Positions 1 to 8,667 of a stretch of 29,228 nt of DNA are shown one piece after another. This DNA comes from Clostridiales bacterium (GTDB lineage: Bacteria > Bacillota > Clostridia > Christensenellales > Aristaeellaceae). Location of the stretch: the NCBI GenBank assembly GCA_004554085.1, contig SFNY01000063.1:1-29228 (forward strand). The letters run 5' to 3'. Made by a program: the position numbers and the translations under genes. The notes below the pieces were generated by a model. It made no database searches and was not told where the DNA came from. It saw nothing but the letters and a program-made list of their open reading frames with translations. Each line of letters starts with the position of its first letter. The stretch's first letter is position 1.

Positions 1-168
1 CATCTTTTCGCCGTTGAAATAGGTTTCAAATTCGATGATAAGCTGTTCCCGGAATTGATCCAGATAGTCCGCTACAAGCTGTGGAACCGCCGTGCGAACG
101 AATTTCTCTGTTGCTGTGAAGTAGTCATATATGTGCTGGTCGTGGGGATAACGTGCATCTGCAACCAT
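1..168 (-). CDS. Unidentified protein, C-terminus cut off by the window edge
   Basis: The reading frame is open on the minus strand from an ATG at 168 to the first base of the window, giving 56 residues (MVADARYPHDQHIYDYF...). A GGGAG about 11 nt upstream supports this start. An in-frame ATG at 186 has no Shine-Dalgarno site. The fragment is acidic and looks helical, and I do not recognise a family. It lies in the AT-rich end of the window, head-to-head with the remnant of a WYL regulator, so it probably belongs to the same integrated or rearranged segment. It could itself be a broken gene. Confidence 0.35.
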   Translation of the reverse strand, partial: MVADARYPHDQHIYDYFTATEKFVRTAVPQLVADYLDQFREQLIIEFETYFNGEKM

Positions 169-199
169 TGCTGTAATTTCTCCCATAATACAATTCAAG

Positions 200-781
200 A
201 GTATCAGCAAAGGACTGTTCTTCAATGTTGATACAGTTCATGCTGCGATTTCGGCGAATAAGCAAATCAGTTTTAAATACTTTGATTATGATCTGAAGAA
301 ACAGCGAAAGTATTTCAAGAAAGGGGAACGGTATGTAGCCAGCCCCTGGTCCATGATCTATGTGGATGATAATTACTATTTGTTAGCCTATCAGGATGGA
401 AAATTTAAACATTTCCGTGTAGATAAGATGGAAGATGTTCAGATTTCGATTCTGGATCGAGATGCAGCGGATGAATTCGCTAAGATTGATATGTCCGCAT
501 ACACTAAGTATACTTTCAGTATGTATGGCGGAGAAATTATGCCAGTTACCATGATTTTCCAGAACCGTATGATGGGTGCTGTGATGGATCGATTTGGTCG
601 GGATATATTTGTCACAAAAGAAGATGATAGACATTTCAGGGTTACTGTAAATGTAGCAGTAAGCAATCAGTTCTTTGGTTGGGTGTTTGGATTAGGAAAG
701 ATGGTTCGCATCGTTGGCCCTGAAAGTGTGAAAGAGAAAATGAAAAAAGCCTTGGAAGGCATTCTTGAAAGGTATGAGTAG
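200..781 (+). pseudogene. WYL-domain (YafY-type) transcriptional regulator, N-terminus missing
   Basis: The frame ending at the TAG at 779-781 can be read upstream without a stop to about 152. From about 203 it matches the pattern of WYL-domain regulators, including KQISFKYFDYD, VASPWSMIYVDDNYYLLAY and KFKHFRVDKM. The WYL ligand-sensing domain and the C-terminal extension (to ...KKALEGILERYE) are therefore present. The N-terminal winged HTH of roughly 100 residues, which family members use to bind DNA, is absent. No ATG, GTG or TTG with a ribosome site precedes the conserved part, and the first ATG (353) falls in the middle of the domain. The sequence before about 200 belongs to an unrelated gene on the other strand, so the break looks like a rearrangement. 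A short WYL-only product from 353 is possible but unlikely. Confidence 0.7.
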
Positions 782-808
782 TTCTTTTTCCTTTGAATTA
801 AAAGTAAC

Positions 809-845
809 AAAGGCGGTGTGCATCGTTGTGACGCACACCGCCTTT
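809..845 (+). terminator. Intrinsic terminator after the WYL remnant
   Basis: A perfect 13-bp stem (AAAGGCGGTGTGC paired with GCACACCGCCTTT) has an 11-nt loop and lies 28 nt after the WYL stop codon. The 3' arm ends in TTTT. Confidence 0.75.
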
Positions 846-870
846 TGATTTGGGAAAAGGGTGCATTGAT

Positions 871-909
871 TTGAACAAAGGTTCTTGGGACCTTTGTTCA
901 AGGGTTTTT
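871..909 (+). terminator. Second intrinsic terminator
   Basis: A perfect 12-bp stem (TTGAACAAAGGT with ACCTTTGTTCAA) has a 7-nt loop and is followed by GGGTTTTT. It sits just behind the first terminator, giving a double stop. Confidence 0.75.
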
Positions 910-1001
910 ATGATGAATAGTTATGTCATCCAAGATGCAAAAAAGCCATCTGAACACCGTTCAAATAGCTAAAATTTGATCATTTGTGAAGCGGTTCCCC
1001 T

Positions 1002-1022
1002 CAGATGAGCGTCAGCTCATCT
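1002..1022. repeat. Short perfect hairpin beside the tRNA fragment
   Basis: CAGATGAGC and GCTCATCTG form a 9-bp stem around a GTCA loop, directly where the 5' half of the tRNA should be. It has no U-tract, so it is not a good terminator. It may be part of the end of an integrated element. Confidence 0.4.
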
Positions 1023-1026
1023 GTCG

Positions 1027-1075
1027 TGGGTCTCCAAAACCTTTGTTGAGGGTTCGAGTCCTTCTGCCCCTGCCA
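1027..1075 (+). other. 3' half of a tRNA-Trp(CCA) gene, attachment-site-like
   Basis: The segment has an anticodon loop CTCCAAA (anticodon CCA at 1034-1036) and a T-arm with a GAGGG/CCTTC stem around TTCGAGT (1048-1064). It continues with the acceptor 3' strand TGCCCCT, discriminator G1072 and an encoded CCA (1073-1075). The expected acceptor 5' strand (AGGGGCA) and D-arm are not found upstream, where a different hairpin lies. It cannot make a working tRNA. Half tRNA genes of this kind are left where tyrosine-recombinase elements integrate into tRNA 3' ends, and the AT-rich DNA to the left supports this. No integrase lies in the window. Confidence 0.7.
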
Positions 1076-1078
1076 TAG

Positions 1079-1110
1079 GCGCTCTTCCTGAGAGGGAGGG
1101 GCGCTTTTCT
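1079..1110 (+). terminator. Intrinsic terminator after the tRNA fragment
   Basis: The stem pairs 1079-1089 with 1094-1104 (GCGCTCTTCCT-type arm, some G-T pairs) around a 4-nt loop, followed by TTTTCTT. It would be the natural terminator of the original tRNA-Trp gene. Confidence 0.65.
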
Positions 1111-1141
1111 TATGGTTGTCATGTGGTATAGACAAACAAGT

Positions 1142-1180
1142 CCGCAGGTATCGGTTCTACCGATCATCTGCGGGCATTTT
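1142..1180 (+). terminator. Intrinsic terminator
   Basis: CCGCAG/CTGCGG and ATCGG/CCGAT form a stem with one bulged C (1165) and a 5-nt loop (1155-1159), followed by GCATTTTC. It faces rightward and lies between transcription from the left and the convergent cell-wall hydrolase gene. Confidence 0.55.
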
Positions 1181-1182
1181 CA

Positions 1183-1218
1183 TCCAAAGAAGGGGCCGTC
1201 CCACGAAGGGATGGCCCC
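1183..1218 (-). terminator. Intrinsic terminator of the SH3b/NlpC gene
   Basis: Read on the minus strand, GGGGCC-AT-CCC pairs with GGG-AC-GGCCCC (one mismatch) around TTCGT and is followed by TTCTTT. It starts 17 nt after the stop codon at 1235. Confidence 0.7.
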
Positions 1219-1234
1219 GTATGCAGTTGGTGAT

Positions 1235-3865
1235 TTACAGCACCCTGCGGCCCCAGGAATAGGTGCGGTTGTAGTAGCCGCTGTTCAGGGAGCTGGTGAT
1301 GACCTTGCCGCCTGCGGAGGAGGCGTGGATGAAGCTGCCGCTGCCCAGGTAGATGCCCACGTGGTCGCAGAGGTCCGCGTCGTCGCTGTTGGTGTTGAAG
1401 AACACCAGATCGCCCACCTTCAGATCCGAGATGGCGGAGATCTTGGTATAGCTGGAATCGTAGCCCTGGCTCTCGGAGGTGCGCTTCAGGGTGACGCCCG
1501 CGGCGTTCTTGAACACGTAGTAGGTGAAGCCGGAGCAGTCGAAGGAGTTCGGGCCGGTGGTTCCGTAGACGTAGGGCTTGCCGCTCTGGGCCTTCGCCAG
1601 GGCGATGACCTTGTTCACGGTGGCGCTGTCGGTGCTTCCGCTGTCGGGCGTGGTCGCCACAGAGCTCGCCTGCACGTAGCCATACGTGCCGCTGTCGTTC
1701 TTCAGGCGGATCCAGGTCTTGTCCGCGTTGATGGCCACGCCGGTGACCTTCGCGTTCAGGCTCAGCGTGGTGAGCACGGTGGAGCTGGTGGAGGCCTTGG
1801 AGTAGACCTTCACGCCGCTGGACTGGGCGTACAGCGTGACATTGTAGGTGTTGGGGTTGGTATCCGTGAGGCCGCTGAGCTTGCAGTAGCCCACCGTGCC
1901 GGAGCCGTTGATCACCCGCGCCCAGGTGCTGTTCACGCCGTCGCAGCTGAGGGATTCGCCGAAGCTCATCGTGCCCAGGCTGGCGGAGGAGGTGCTGGGG
2001 GAGGCGTACACAGCCAGCGTGGTGGCGGAGATGTACACCGTCTTTTTCTTGATGTCGGTGATGCCGCTGTCGTCGCCGTCCGGCTTGGTTTCCGAAATGG
2101 ACTTCGTCTGCACGTAGGCGTACTTGCCGGAGCCCAGGTTCACACGCGCCCAGACACCGTCCCCGGTGACGGCGATCACGTTCACGGAGTCGCCCTGGTT
2201 GATGGTCTTGCTCACCGTCGCGGTGGTCAGCGGCTTGGCGTAGAGCTTCACGCCGTTGGACTGGGCGTACATGGTGAGGTTCAGGCTGTTGGGGTTGACG
2301 CTGGTCAGGCCGCCGTACTTGCAGTAGCCCACCGCGCCGGAGCTGTTCTGAATCTTCGCCCAGCCATCGTCCACGCCCAGCAGCAGCATGCTCTCGCCGT
2401 AGGACATGGTGCCCAGGCTCTTGGAGGAGGTGCTGGGGGAGCTGTAAGCCACCAGCGTGTTCGCGGAAATGTACACCGTGCCGGTGACGCCGGGGTCGGG
2501 ATCGTCCACCTCCTCGGTGGAGGCGTAGTCGGTCAACAGGTAGCCGTAGGAGCTGCCGTTCTTCAGGCGCAGCCAGACCTTGTCGGTGGTCATGGCGACG
2601 GCGGTGTACCTGGCGTTCTGCTTGAGGGTGCCCAGCACGGTCGCCGATGTGGTGGGCTTGGCGTAGAGCTTCGCGCCGGTCTCGGTGACGTAGATGGTGG
2701 TGTTCAGGGTGTTGGGATTTTCAGTTGTCAGGCCGCTGAGCTTGCAGTAGCCCACCGCGCCGGAGCTGTTCTGGATCTTCGCCCAGCTGCCGTCCACATC
2801 CAGCAGGGTCATGCTCTCGCCATAGGACATGGTGCCCAGGTTCTTGGAGGAGGTGCTGGGGGAGCTGTAAGCCACCAGCGTGTTTGCGGAGATGTACACC
2901 GTGGAGACGAGGGGCTTTTCGGGCTCGTCGGGCTCATCGGGCTCGGATTCGGTGGTGGACAGGCTGGAGGTCTGGATGTAGCCGTAGCTGCTGCCGCTCC
3001 TGACGCGTGCCCAGGCGCTGTCGGTGGTGATGGCGACGGCGGTGAAGCTGTCGTTCTGCTTGACGGTGGTCAGCACGCCTGCGGAGGTGGTGGGCTTCTT
3101 GTAGACCTTCGCGCTGGCGCTGCTGACGTAGACGCGCACGTCCAGGTTGTTCGGGTTGGTGGCAGTCAGGCCGCTGAGCTTGCAGTAGCCCACCGCATTG
3201 GCGGAATTGCGGATCTGCGCCCAGCTTCCGGAAGTGGCCAGCAGGGTCATGCTCTCGCCATAGGACATCACGCCCAGCACGCTCGAGGAGCTGCTGGCGC
3301 GCTTGTAGGCGTTCAGCGTATTTGCGGAGATGTAGACGGTCTTGGCGGTCAGTTCGGGTTCCTCGGGCACAGCGTCGTCCACCTTGCTGGTGGAGATGTA
3401 CTTCATCTGCACGTAGCCGTAGGCGGAGCCGTTCTTCAGGCGCGCCCATTCGTTGTCGGGCGTCTTGGCCACCGCCGTGTAGGAGGCGTTCTTCGAGAGC
3501 GTCATCATCACGCTGGAGGAGGTGTCGGGCTTCTTGTAGACCTTGACGTTGGAGCTGTTGATGTAGATCTTTTCGTCGTACTTGTTGGGGTTGGAGGTGC
3601 CGATGCCGCTGAGCTTGCAGTAGCCAGTGGCCCCGGAGCTGTTCTTCACGTAGGCCCAGCTGGAGTTGGTGGCCAGCAGGGTCATGCTCTCGCCGTAGGA
3701 CATGGTGCCCAGCACCTTTGACGAGGTGGAGTAGCTCTTGTACACGGGCAGGGTGTTGGCGGTGACATAGACCGTCTGGCTGGCCGCCAGCGCAGACAAT
3801 TCTGCCGGAATCAGACCTGCCAGTATGCACACCAGCAGCAGCGCGGCCAGGAATTTTCTTTTCAT
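1235..3865 (-). CDS. Secreted NlpC/P60 peptidoglycan hydrolase with ten SH3b domains
   Basis: The 876-residue protein begins with a signal peptide (about residues 1-28, ending SALAAS). Five tandem units of roughly 140 residues follow, each made of two bacterial SH3 domains. The first half of each unit starts TVYxxAxTL and ends GYCKLSG, and the second half ends YGYxQ. Acidic, proline-rich linkers such as EPDEPDEPEKP separate the units. The C-terminal 127 residues (750-876) are an NlpC/P60 cysteine peptidase. Cys777 in FDCSGF is the nucleophile, with His835 in DHVGIYLG and His847 in FIHAS. Members of this family cut the D-gamma-Glu to diamino-acid bond of stem peptides, and SH3b domains bind the wall. 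It is monocistronic, with a clear promoter, a GGAGG site before the ATG and a terminator. Units 3 and 4 are nearly identical at DNA level. Confidence 0.93.
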   Translation of the reverse strand: MKRKFLAALLLVCILAGLIPAELSALAASQTVYVTANTLPVYKSYSTSSKVLGTMSYGESMTLLATNSSWAYVKNSSGATGYCKLSGIGTSNPNKYDEKIYINSSNVKVYKKPDTSSSVMMTLSKNASYTAVAKTPDNEWARLKNGSAYGYVQMKYISTSKVDDAVPEEPELTAKTVYISANTLNAYKRASSSSSVLGVMSYGESMTLLATSGSWAQIRNSANAVGYCKLSGLTATNPNNLDVRVYVSSASAKVYKKPTTSAGVLTTVKQNDSFTAVAITTDSAWARVRSGSSYGYIQTSSLSTTESEPDEPDEPEKPLVSTVYISANTLVAYSSPSTSSKNLGTMSYGESMTLLDVDGSWAKIQNSSGAVGYCKLSGLTTENPNTLNTTIYVTETGAKLYAKPTTSATVLGTLKQNARYTAVAMTTDKVWLRLKNGSSYGYLLTDYASTEEVDDPDPGVTGTVYISANTLVAYSSPSTSSKSLGTMSYGESMLLLGVDDGWAKIQNSSGAVGYCKYGGLTSVNPNSLNLTMYAQSNGVKLYAKPLTTATVSKTINQGDSVNVIAVTGDGVWARVNLGSGKYAYVQTKSISETKPDGDDSGITDIKKKTVYISATTLAVYASPSTSSASLGTMSFGESLSCDGVNSTWARVINGSGTVGYCKLSGLTDTNPNTYNVTLYAQSSGVKVYSKASTSSTVLTTLSLNAKVTGVAINADKTWIRLKNDSGTYGYVQASSVATTPDSGSTDSATVNKVIALAKAQSGKPYVYGTTGPNSFDCSGFTYYVFKNAAGVTLKRTSESQGYDSSYTKISAISDLKVGDLVFFNTNSDDADLCDHVGIYLGSGSFIHASSAGGKVITSSLNSGYYNRTYSWGRRVL

Positions 3866-3931
3866 CTCTATGTACCTCCGGAGCTTGATTTCAATCTATG
3901 TACAGATGGATATAGTTTTAGCTTTTTATCT

Positions 3932-3960
3932 ATTATAGCTCATTTGCGTCAAAAAGTCAA
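3932..3960 (-). promoter_or_regulatory. Sigma-A promoter of the SH3b/NlpC gene
   Basis: On the minus strand, TTGACT (3960-3955), a 17-nt spacer and TATAAT (3937-3932) lie about 70 nt upstream of the start codon. Confidence 0.8.
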
Positions 3961-4116
3961 TATAAAATGAAATACTTTTGAAATATCTGTCGCAGAAACG
4001 CCTTTTTTCACTCAAAATAAAGCGCATCCCCTATATATTTAGACGCAAAAATGGCGGATTATGTCAGCTTCTGTGGTGGAGAACAATGTTAAATTTTGAT
4101 GAAATACATAAAGAGA

Positions 4117-4156
4117 GGGACTGCCTCAAAACGTTTTCCCGTTTCGAGACAGTCCC
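4117..4156 (-). terminator. Terminator of the aminotransferase operon
   Basis: A 17-bp stem with a few non-canonical pairs (GGGACTGCCTCAAAACG opposite CGTTTCGAGACAGTCCC on the plus strand) has a 6-nt loop. On the minus strand it is followed by TCTCTTTATGT. It shares the core CTCAAAACG/GTTT-GAGAC with hairpins near 11043, 8532 and 24052. Confidence 0.7.
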
Positions 4157-4215
4157 ACAATTGCCATGCGGCAGGGGCGAAGGCACCCCGCCCTACGATT
4201 TGTTGTTTTGCGACA
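4157..4215. repeat. Possible dispersed intergenic repeat
   Basis: This stretch contains CGGCAGGGGCGAAGGCA followed by CCCCGCCCTACG, partly self-complementary, between the terminator and the ilvE stop codon. From memory, sequence of this style recurs between genes in gut Clostridia. No second copy is present in this window. The rest of the 3866-4236 gap holds only the promoter and terminator listed separately. Confidence 0.3.
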
Positions 4216-4236
4216 GCGCCCGGGAGATCTGCGAAA

Positions 4237-5307
4237 TCAGTCGACCTTCTGGGTCCAGCCGAAGGGATCCGCGATCTTGCCCCACTGGATACCGGTGAGG
4301 GTATCGTAGAGCATCTGGGTAACCTCGCCGATCTTACCCTCGTTGATGACGAAGACCTTGTCCTTGTAGGCGAGGCGGCCGATGGGGGAAACGACGGCGG
4401 CGGTGCCGCAGCCCCAGGCCTCCTCCAGGGTGCCGTTCTCCAGGGCAGCGGCCAGCTCGTCCAGGCTCAGCAGGCGCTCGGAGACCTTGTAGCCCTTGCT
4501 CTTGAGCAGCTCGATGCAGCTCTTGCGGGTGACGCCGGGCAGGATGGAGCCGGTGAGGGCGGGGGTGACGACCTCGCCTGCGATCTTGAACATGACGTTC
4601 ATCGCGCCGACTTCCTCGATGTACTTGCGCTCCACGCCGTCCAGCCACAGCACCTGGCTGTAGCCCTTCTGCTCGGCCTTTTCGCCGGCGCGGTTGGAGG
4701 CGGCGTAGTTGCCGCCGCACTTGGCGTAGCCGGTGCCGCCGCGCACGGCGCGCACGTCGGTGTCCTCGATCATGATGCCGACGGGGTTGATGCCCTCCTT
4801 ATAGTAGCTGCCCACGGGGCCGCAGATCACGGCGAACAGGGCATGATGCACGGCGTGCACGCCCAGGGTCTCGTCGTTGCCCAGCAGGAAGGGGCGGATG
4901 TAGAGGGAGGTGCCGTCGGAGTGGGGAACCCAATCCGCATCCAGCTTGACCAGCTCCTTGATGATCTGAATGAAGTCCTCCTCGGGCAGCTGGGGCAGGC
5001 AGAGGCGCTCGGAGGAATTGATCATGCGGCGGGCGTTCTCCTCAGGGCGGAACAGCTGGATGCTGCCGTCCGCAGTGCGATAGGCCTTCAGACCCTCGAA
5101 GATCTCGGAGCCGTAGTGCAGGCAGGTGGATGCCGGATGAATGGAGAAGTTCGCGAAGGGAACGATGCGCGCGTCGTGCCAACCCTCGTCGGCGCTCCAG
5201 TCGATCAGTGCCATGTGGTCGCTGAAGATTTTACCGAAGCCCAGCTGGGATTCGTCGGTGGGCTTCGCCTTGGGTGCGGTGGTTTTTTCAATGCGGATGT
5301 TCAACAT
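4237..5307 (-). CDS. ilvE: Branched-chain amino acid aminotransferase
   Basis: This 356-residue fold-type IV PLP enzyme moves the amino group between Glu/2-oxoglutarate and Leu, Ile or Val with their 2-oxoacids in the cytoplasm. The family signatures are visible. GSEIFEGLKAYR (67-78) lies near the active site, YIRPF is at 136-140, and Lys196 in GTGYAKCGGNYA is the expected Schiff-base lysine. GCGTAAVVSPIG near residue 310 is a PLP-phosphate and substrate loop. Length and order match the larger, eukaryote-like BCAT class. The start has a GGAGG eight bases upstream. It is the last gene of the operon, 28 nt after the oxidoreductase gamma gene and before a terminator, so its natural partner is the 2-oxoacid made or used by that enzyme. 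Confidence 0.95.
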   Translation of the reverse strand: MLNIRIEKTTAPKAKPTDESQLGFGKIFSDHMALIDWSADEGWHDARIVPFANFSIHPASTCLHYGSEIFEGLKAYRTADGSIQLFRPEENARRMINSSERLCLPQLPEEDFIQIIKELVKLDADWVPHSDGTSLYIRPFLLGNDETLGVHAVHHALFAVICGPVGSYYKEGINPVGIMIEDTDVRAVRGGTGYAKCGGNYAASNRAGEKAEQKGYSQVLWLDGVERKYIEEVGAMNVMFKIAGEVVTPALTGSILPGVTRKSCIELLKSKGYKVSERLLSLDELAAALENGTLEEAWGCGTAAVVSPIGRLAYKDKVFVINEGKIGEVTQMLYDTLTGIQWGKIADPFGWTQKVD

Positions 5308-5335
5308 TGTCTTTTCCTCCGTTCGTTAAGTGGGA

Positions 5336-5869
5336 TTATTTGAAGTCACGGCCAATCTGAAGTGCCTTCAGGTTGAGGTCGAACATCTCGGGGTGTTTGG
5401 CGGAGACGACCTTCTTCAGGGCGGCCTGCACACCGTCCGCGTCGAATTCGCCCATTTCCTCAAGGATTTTGCCCGTGAGGATCATGTTGGCCAGGGTGGT
5501 CATGTCGTTTTCGACGGCGAGGCGGGTGGCGGGCACGTAGATTGCCTTTACATCGCTGCGCTCCACCTTGCGATCCACAAGGCTGGAGTCCACAAAGATC
5601 GTGCCGCCCGGCTGCACCGCCTGCTCGTAGCGGTTCAGCGAGGGCAGGTTCATGACCATCAGCACGTCGGGGTGCTCCACGATGGGGGAGCCAACCGGTT
5701 CGTCGCCGATGATGACGGAGCAGCTGGCGGTGCCGCCGCGCATCTCCGGGCCGTAGGAGGGGAGCCAGGAGACCTCCTTGTTTTCCAGCAGGCCCTTGTA
5801 GGCCAGGAACTTGCCCGCGAACAGCAGGCCCTGTCCGCCGAAGCCCGCGATCAGATAGGAATGCGTCAT
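5336..5869 (-). CDS. korC: 2-oxoacid:ferredoxin oxidoreductase, gamma subunit
   Basis: The 177-residue protein belongs to the gamma-subunit family of pyruvate/2-oxoacid ferredoxin oxidoreductases. It shows the N-terminal GFGGQGLLFAGK motif and the PSYGPEMRGGTASC segment, the CoA-proximal region of the family. Its start codon is 2 nt past the stop of the beta subunit, with an AGGAGG site inside the end of that gene, so translation is probably coupled. The subunit alone does not tell substrate. 2-oxoglutarate (Kor), branched-chain (Vor) and arylpyruvate (Ior) enzymes all have it. The ilvE gene just downstream favours branched-chain 2-oxoacids. Confidence 0.9.
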   Translation of the reverse strand: MTHSYLIAGFGGQGLLFAGKFLAYKGLLENKEVSWLPSYGPEMRGGTASCSVIIGDEPVGSPIVEHPDVLMVMNLPSLNRYEQAVQPGGTIFVDSSLVDRKVERSDVKAIYVPATRLAVENDMTTLANMILTGKILEEMGEFDADGVQAALKKVVSAKHPEMFDLNLKALQIGRDFK

Positions 5870-5871
5870 GC

Positions 5872-6623
5872 TCAGCCCTCCTTTCCGGCGCTTCTGTCCT
5901 TGTAAACGCCCAGGGGATAGTAGGGAATCATCTTTTCGTCCACCCAGGAGAGCGCCTTCACCGGCGTCATGCCCCAGTTGGTGGGACAGGTGGAGAGCAC
6001 CTCGACCAGCGAGAAGCCCTTGCCGTCCAGCTGGTTCTGAAAGGCTTTCTTGATGGCCTTCTTGGCGGCACGGATGTTCTTGACGCTGTTGACCGCCACG
6101 CGCTCCAGATACTCGGGGCCGTCCAGCTCGGAGAGCATCTCGCAGACCTTCACCGGATAGCCGCAGTGGTTCACGTCGCGGCCATAGGGGGAGGTCTGGG
6201 TCACCTGTCCGGGCAGGGAGGTGGGGGCCATCTGACCGCCGGTCATGCCGTAGATGGCGTTGTTGACGAAGATGACGGTGATGTTTTCGTTGCGGGCTGC
6301 GGCGTGCACGGTCTCGGCGGTGCCGATGGAGGCCAGGTCGCCGTCGCCCTGGTAGGAGAACACCACACAGTCCGGCTCGCAGCGCTTGATGCCGGTGGCG
6401 ACCGCCGGCGCGCGGCCATGTGCGGCCTCGGCGCAGTCGCAGTTGAAGTAGTTGTAGGCCATGACGGAGCAGCCCACCGGAACCACGCCGATGGTCTTGC
6501 CCTCGATGCCCAGCTCATCGATGCACTCGGCCACCAGACGGTGAATGATGCCGTGGGTGCAGCCGGGGCAGTAGTGCCGGACTGCGTCGGTCAGTGCGTG
6601 GGGCTTTTTGAATACGACAGCCA

Positions 6624-6624
<1 letters not shown>
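5872..6624 (-). CDS. korB: 2-oxoacid:ferredoxin oxidoreductase, beta subunit (TPP-binding)
   Basis: The 250-residue thiamine-diphosphate subunit carries CPGCTHG (Cys19 and Cys22), which with further cysteines such as Cys52 can hold a 4Fe-4S cluster. The TPP/Mg motif runs from GDGD at 93-96 to NN at 121-122, followed by IYGMTGGQ. The enzyme reversibly joins oxidative decarboxylation of a 2-oxoacid to CoA-ester formation and ferredoxin reduction. The start codon overlaps the stop codon of the alpha subunit by one base (TAATG), so expression is coupled. Symbol kor is used by architecture, with the substrate unproven. Confidence 0.93.
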
Positions 6625-7691
<1,067 letters not shown>

Positions 7692-7700
7692 GTTGTCACC

Positions 7701-7907
7701 CTACCTTTCCACTTGAATGACGCAGTCCGGGCACATGATCGCGCAGGACGCGCAGCCGATGCAGGCCTCCGGGTCGGTCAGCTCCGACGGATGGTGGCCC
7801 TTCTGGTTGATCTTGTCCTTGGCAATGGCGAGCAGCCCCTTGGGACAGGCGTTCACGCAGAGGCCGCAGCCCTTGCAGCGATCCATCTGGAATGTCAGCT
7901 TTGCCAT
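7701..7907 (-). CDS. korD: 2-oxoacid:ferredoxin oxidoreductase, delta (ferredoxin) subunit
   Basis: The 68-residue protein has two complete 4Fe-4S motifs: Cys11, 14, 17 and 21 (CKGCGLCVNACP) and Cys49, 52, 55 and 59 (CIGCASCAIMCP). It passes electrons from the catalytic subunits to free ferredoxin. It is preceded by GAGAGG and lies 32 nt after the MinD-like frame and 9 nt before korA, in the same operon. Confidence 0.93.
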   Translation of the reverse strand: MAKLTFQMDRCKGCGLCVNACPKGLLAIAKDKINQKGHHPSELTDPEACIGCASCAIMCPDCVIQVER

Positions 7908-7939
7908 GTTGTTTTCCTCTCTTCTATCTTTGTTGACGG

Positions 7940-8462
7940 TTATACGATCTTCTCCTGCAATCTCAGCGGGAACAGGTTCTCAATCTGCCCCTTCAGCTCG
8001 GGATAGAGCTGCTCGGACACGGTGGTCATCTTGAGCGGAAGTCCGCTCAGGCGGCAGACCTCATCCGCATAGGCCACGGATGTGCGTATGGTTTCCGCCG
8101 TGGTTTCCTCGCCGAGGTTGGAGTTGTTCACCACTGCGGTAAACGGCATGCGGCACGCCGCCTCGATCTCCCGCAGAACCTCCAGCGTGGAGGAAGCGTC
8201 CCGGGTGAGGGGACGGAAGCGGTTGACGACGAAGAGCATCTCGAAGTTGTTCTCCGCGAGGATCGCGTCCCGCCAGCGGCCCAGCGCCAGTGCGCCGCGA
8301 TCGTCGCCGCCCACGTCGATCACCGCCGTGAGGCCGGGGTCGTCCGTGATGGCGTACACGTCCTGGGGAAGGGCGGGCAGATCCACGTTGCAGGTTCACG
8401 GCGATGTTGGTCTTGCCGCTGCCGTAGTGCCCGGAGAGCAGAGTGATGCGCTTGAAGTTCAT
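7940..8462 (-). pseudogene. MinD/CooC-like P-loop ATPase, internal deletion and frameshift
   Basis: The gene starts at ATG 8462 with an AAAGGA site and encodes MNFKRITLLSGHYGSGKTNIAVNL, with the P-loop GHYGSGKT. Near 8390 this frame stops making sense. The adjacent frame then continues with VDLPALPQDVYAI, a conserved VIDVGGDDRGALALGR and an ordinary C-terminus to 7940. In related proteins the P-loop and VDLPALP are separated by roughly 45-50 residues that include the LVDxDIVNPYF switch region. These are missing. The total of 523 bases means the deletion is 2 mod 3 in length. As read, no full ATPase can be made. Relatives often sit beside 2-oxoacid:ferredoxin oxidoreductase genes, where their role is not established to my knowledge. 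Assembly error is an alternative. Confidence 0.75.
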
Positions 8463-8661
8463 GCCTTGTCCTTTCCGGCGGATCGCCGCCTATTATATAG
8501 GAAGAATCTGTTCGTCTCCGCCTTTGAAAAACGCCCGTCTGCAAAGAGAGATCTTTGAGACGAGCGCTGTTGATTCCTGTCTGCGGGCAATTCCAACGCA
8601 GCTTATGCGGCTGCCGGTTCTGGGCGCTTCGCCCGGACGTTCTCCGCCACTGTGCATGGCT
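8463..8661 (-). ncRNA. Structured 5' leader of the oxidoreductase operon, class unknown
   Basis: Between the predicted transcription start (about 8661) and the first ATG lie about 200 untranslated bases. They hold a GGGCG-AAG-CGCCC hairpin, a GCAGC/GCTGC hairpin and then the intrinsic terminator at 8532-8566. The early CGCCC can also pair with the GGGCG of the terminator 3' arm, so an alternative antiterminator fold is possible. I see no T-box sequence, and no match to the SAM, cobalamin, TPP, FMN, lysine or glycine aptamers. A frame from ATG 8657 runs through the leader to 8493 but is not rich in any one amino acid. Confidence 0.5.
8532..8566 (-). terminator. Intrinsic terminator inside the operon leader (attenuator)
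   Basis: On the minus strand, CGCTCGTCT pairs with AGACGGGCG (9 bp including a T-G pair). An inner AAAG/CTTT and a short loop close it, and the stem runs straight into TTTTT. It lies 70-104 nt upstream of the first gene but downstream of the promoter, so it must be read through for expression. Confidence 0.7.
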
Positions 8662-8667
8662 GCATCC

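Noticed and set aside
991..1075. A complete tRNA gene
   Set aside because: No acceptor 5' strand complementary to TGCCCCT and no D-arm can be found at the right distance.
1112..3721. Very long plus-strand open frame opposite the SH3b/NlpC gene, and similar long frames opposite other genes
   Set aside because: The products are Gly/Val/His/Ala-rich with no domain, and they mirror GC-rich codons of well-supported genes on the other strand.
8493..8657. Leader peptide controlling attenuation in the same leader
   Set aside because: The frame is open but has no run of Ile, Val, Leu or another regulatory codon, and no clear ribosome site.
8463..8661. A second T-box before the oxidoreductase operon
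   Set aside because: No UGGNACCGCG-type antiterminator sequence and no Stem I motif are present in the leader.
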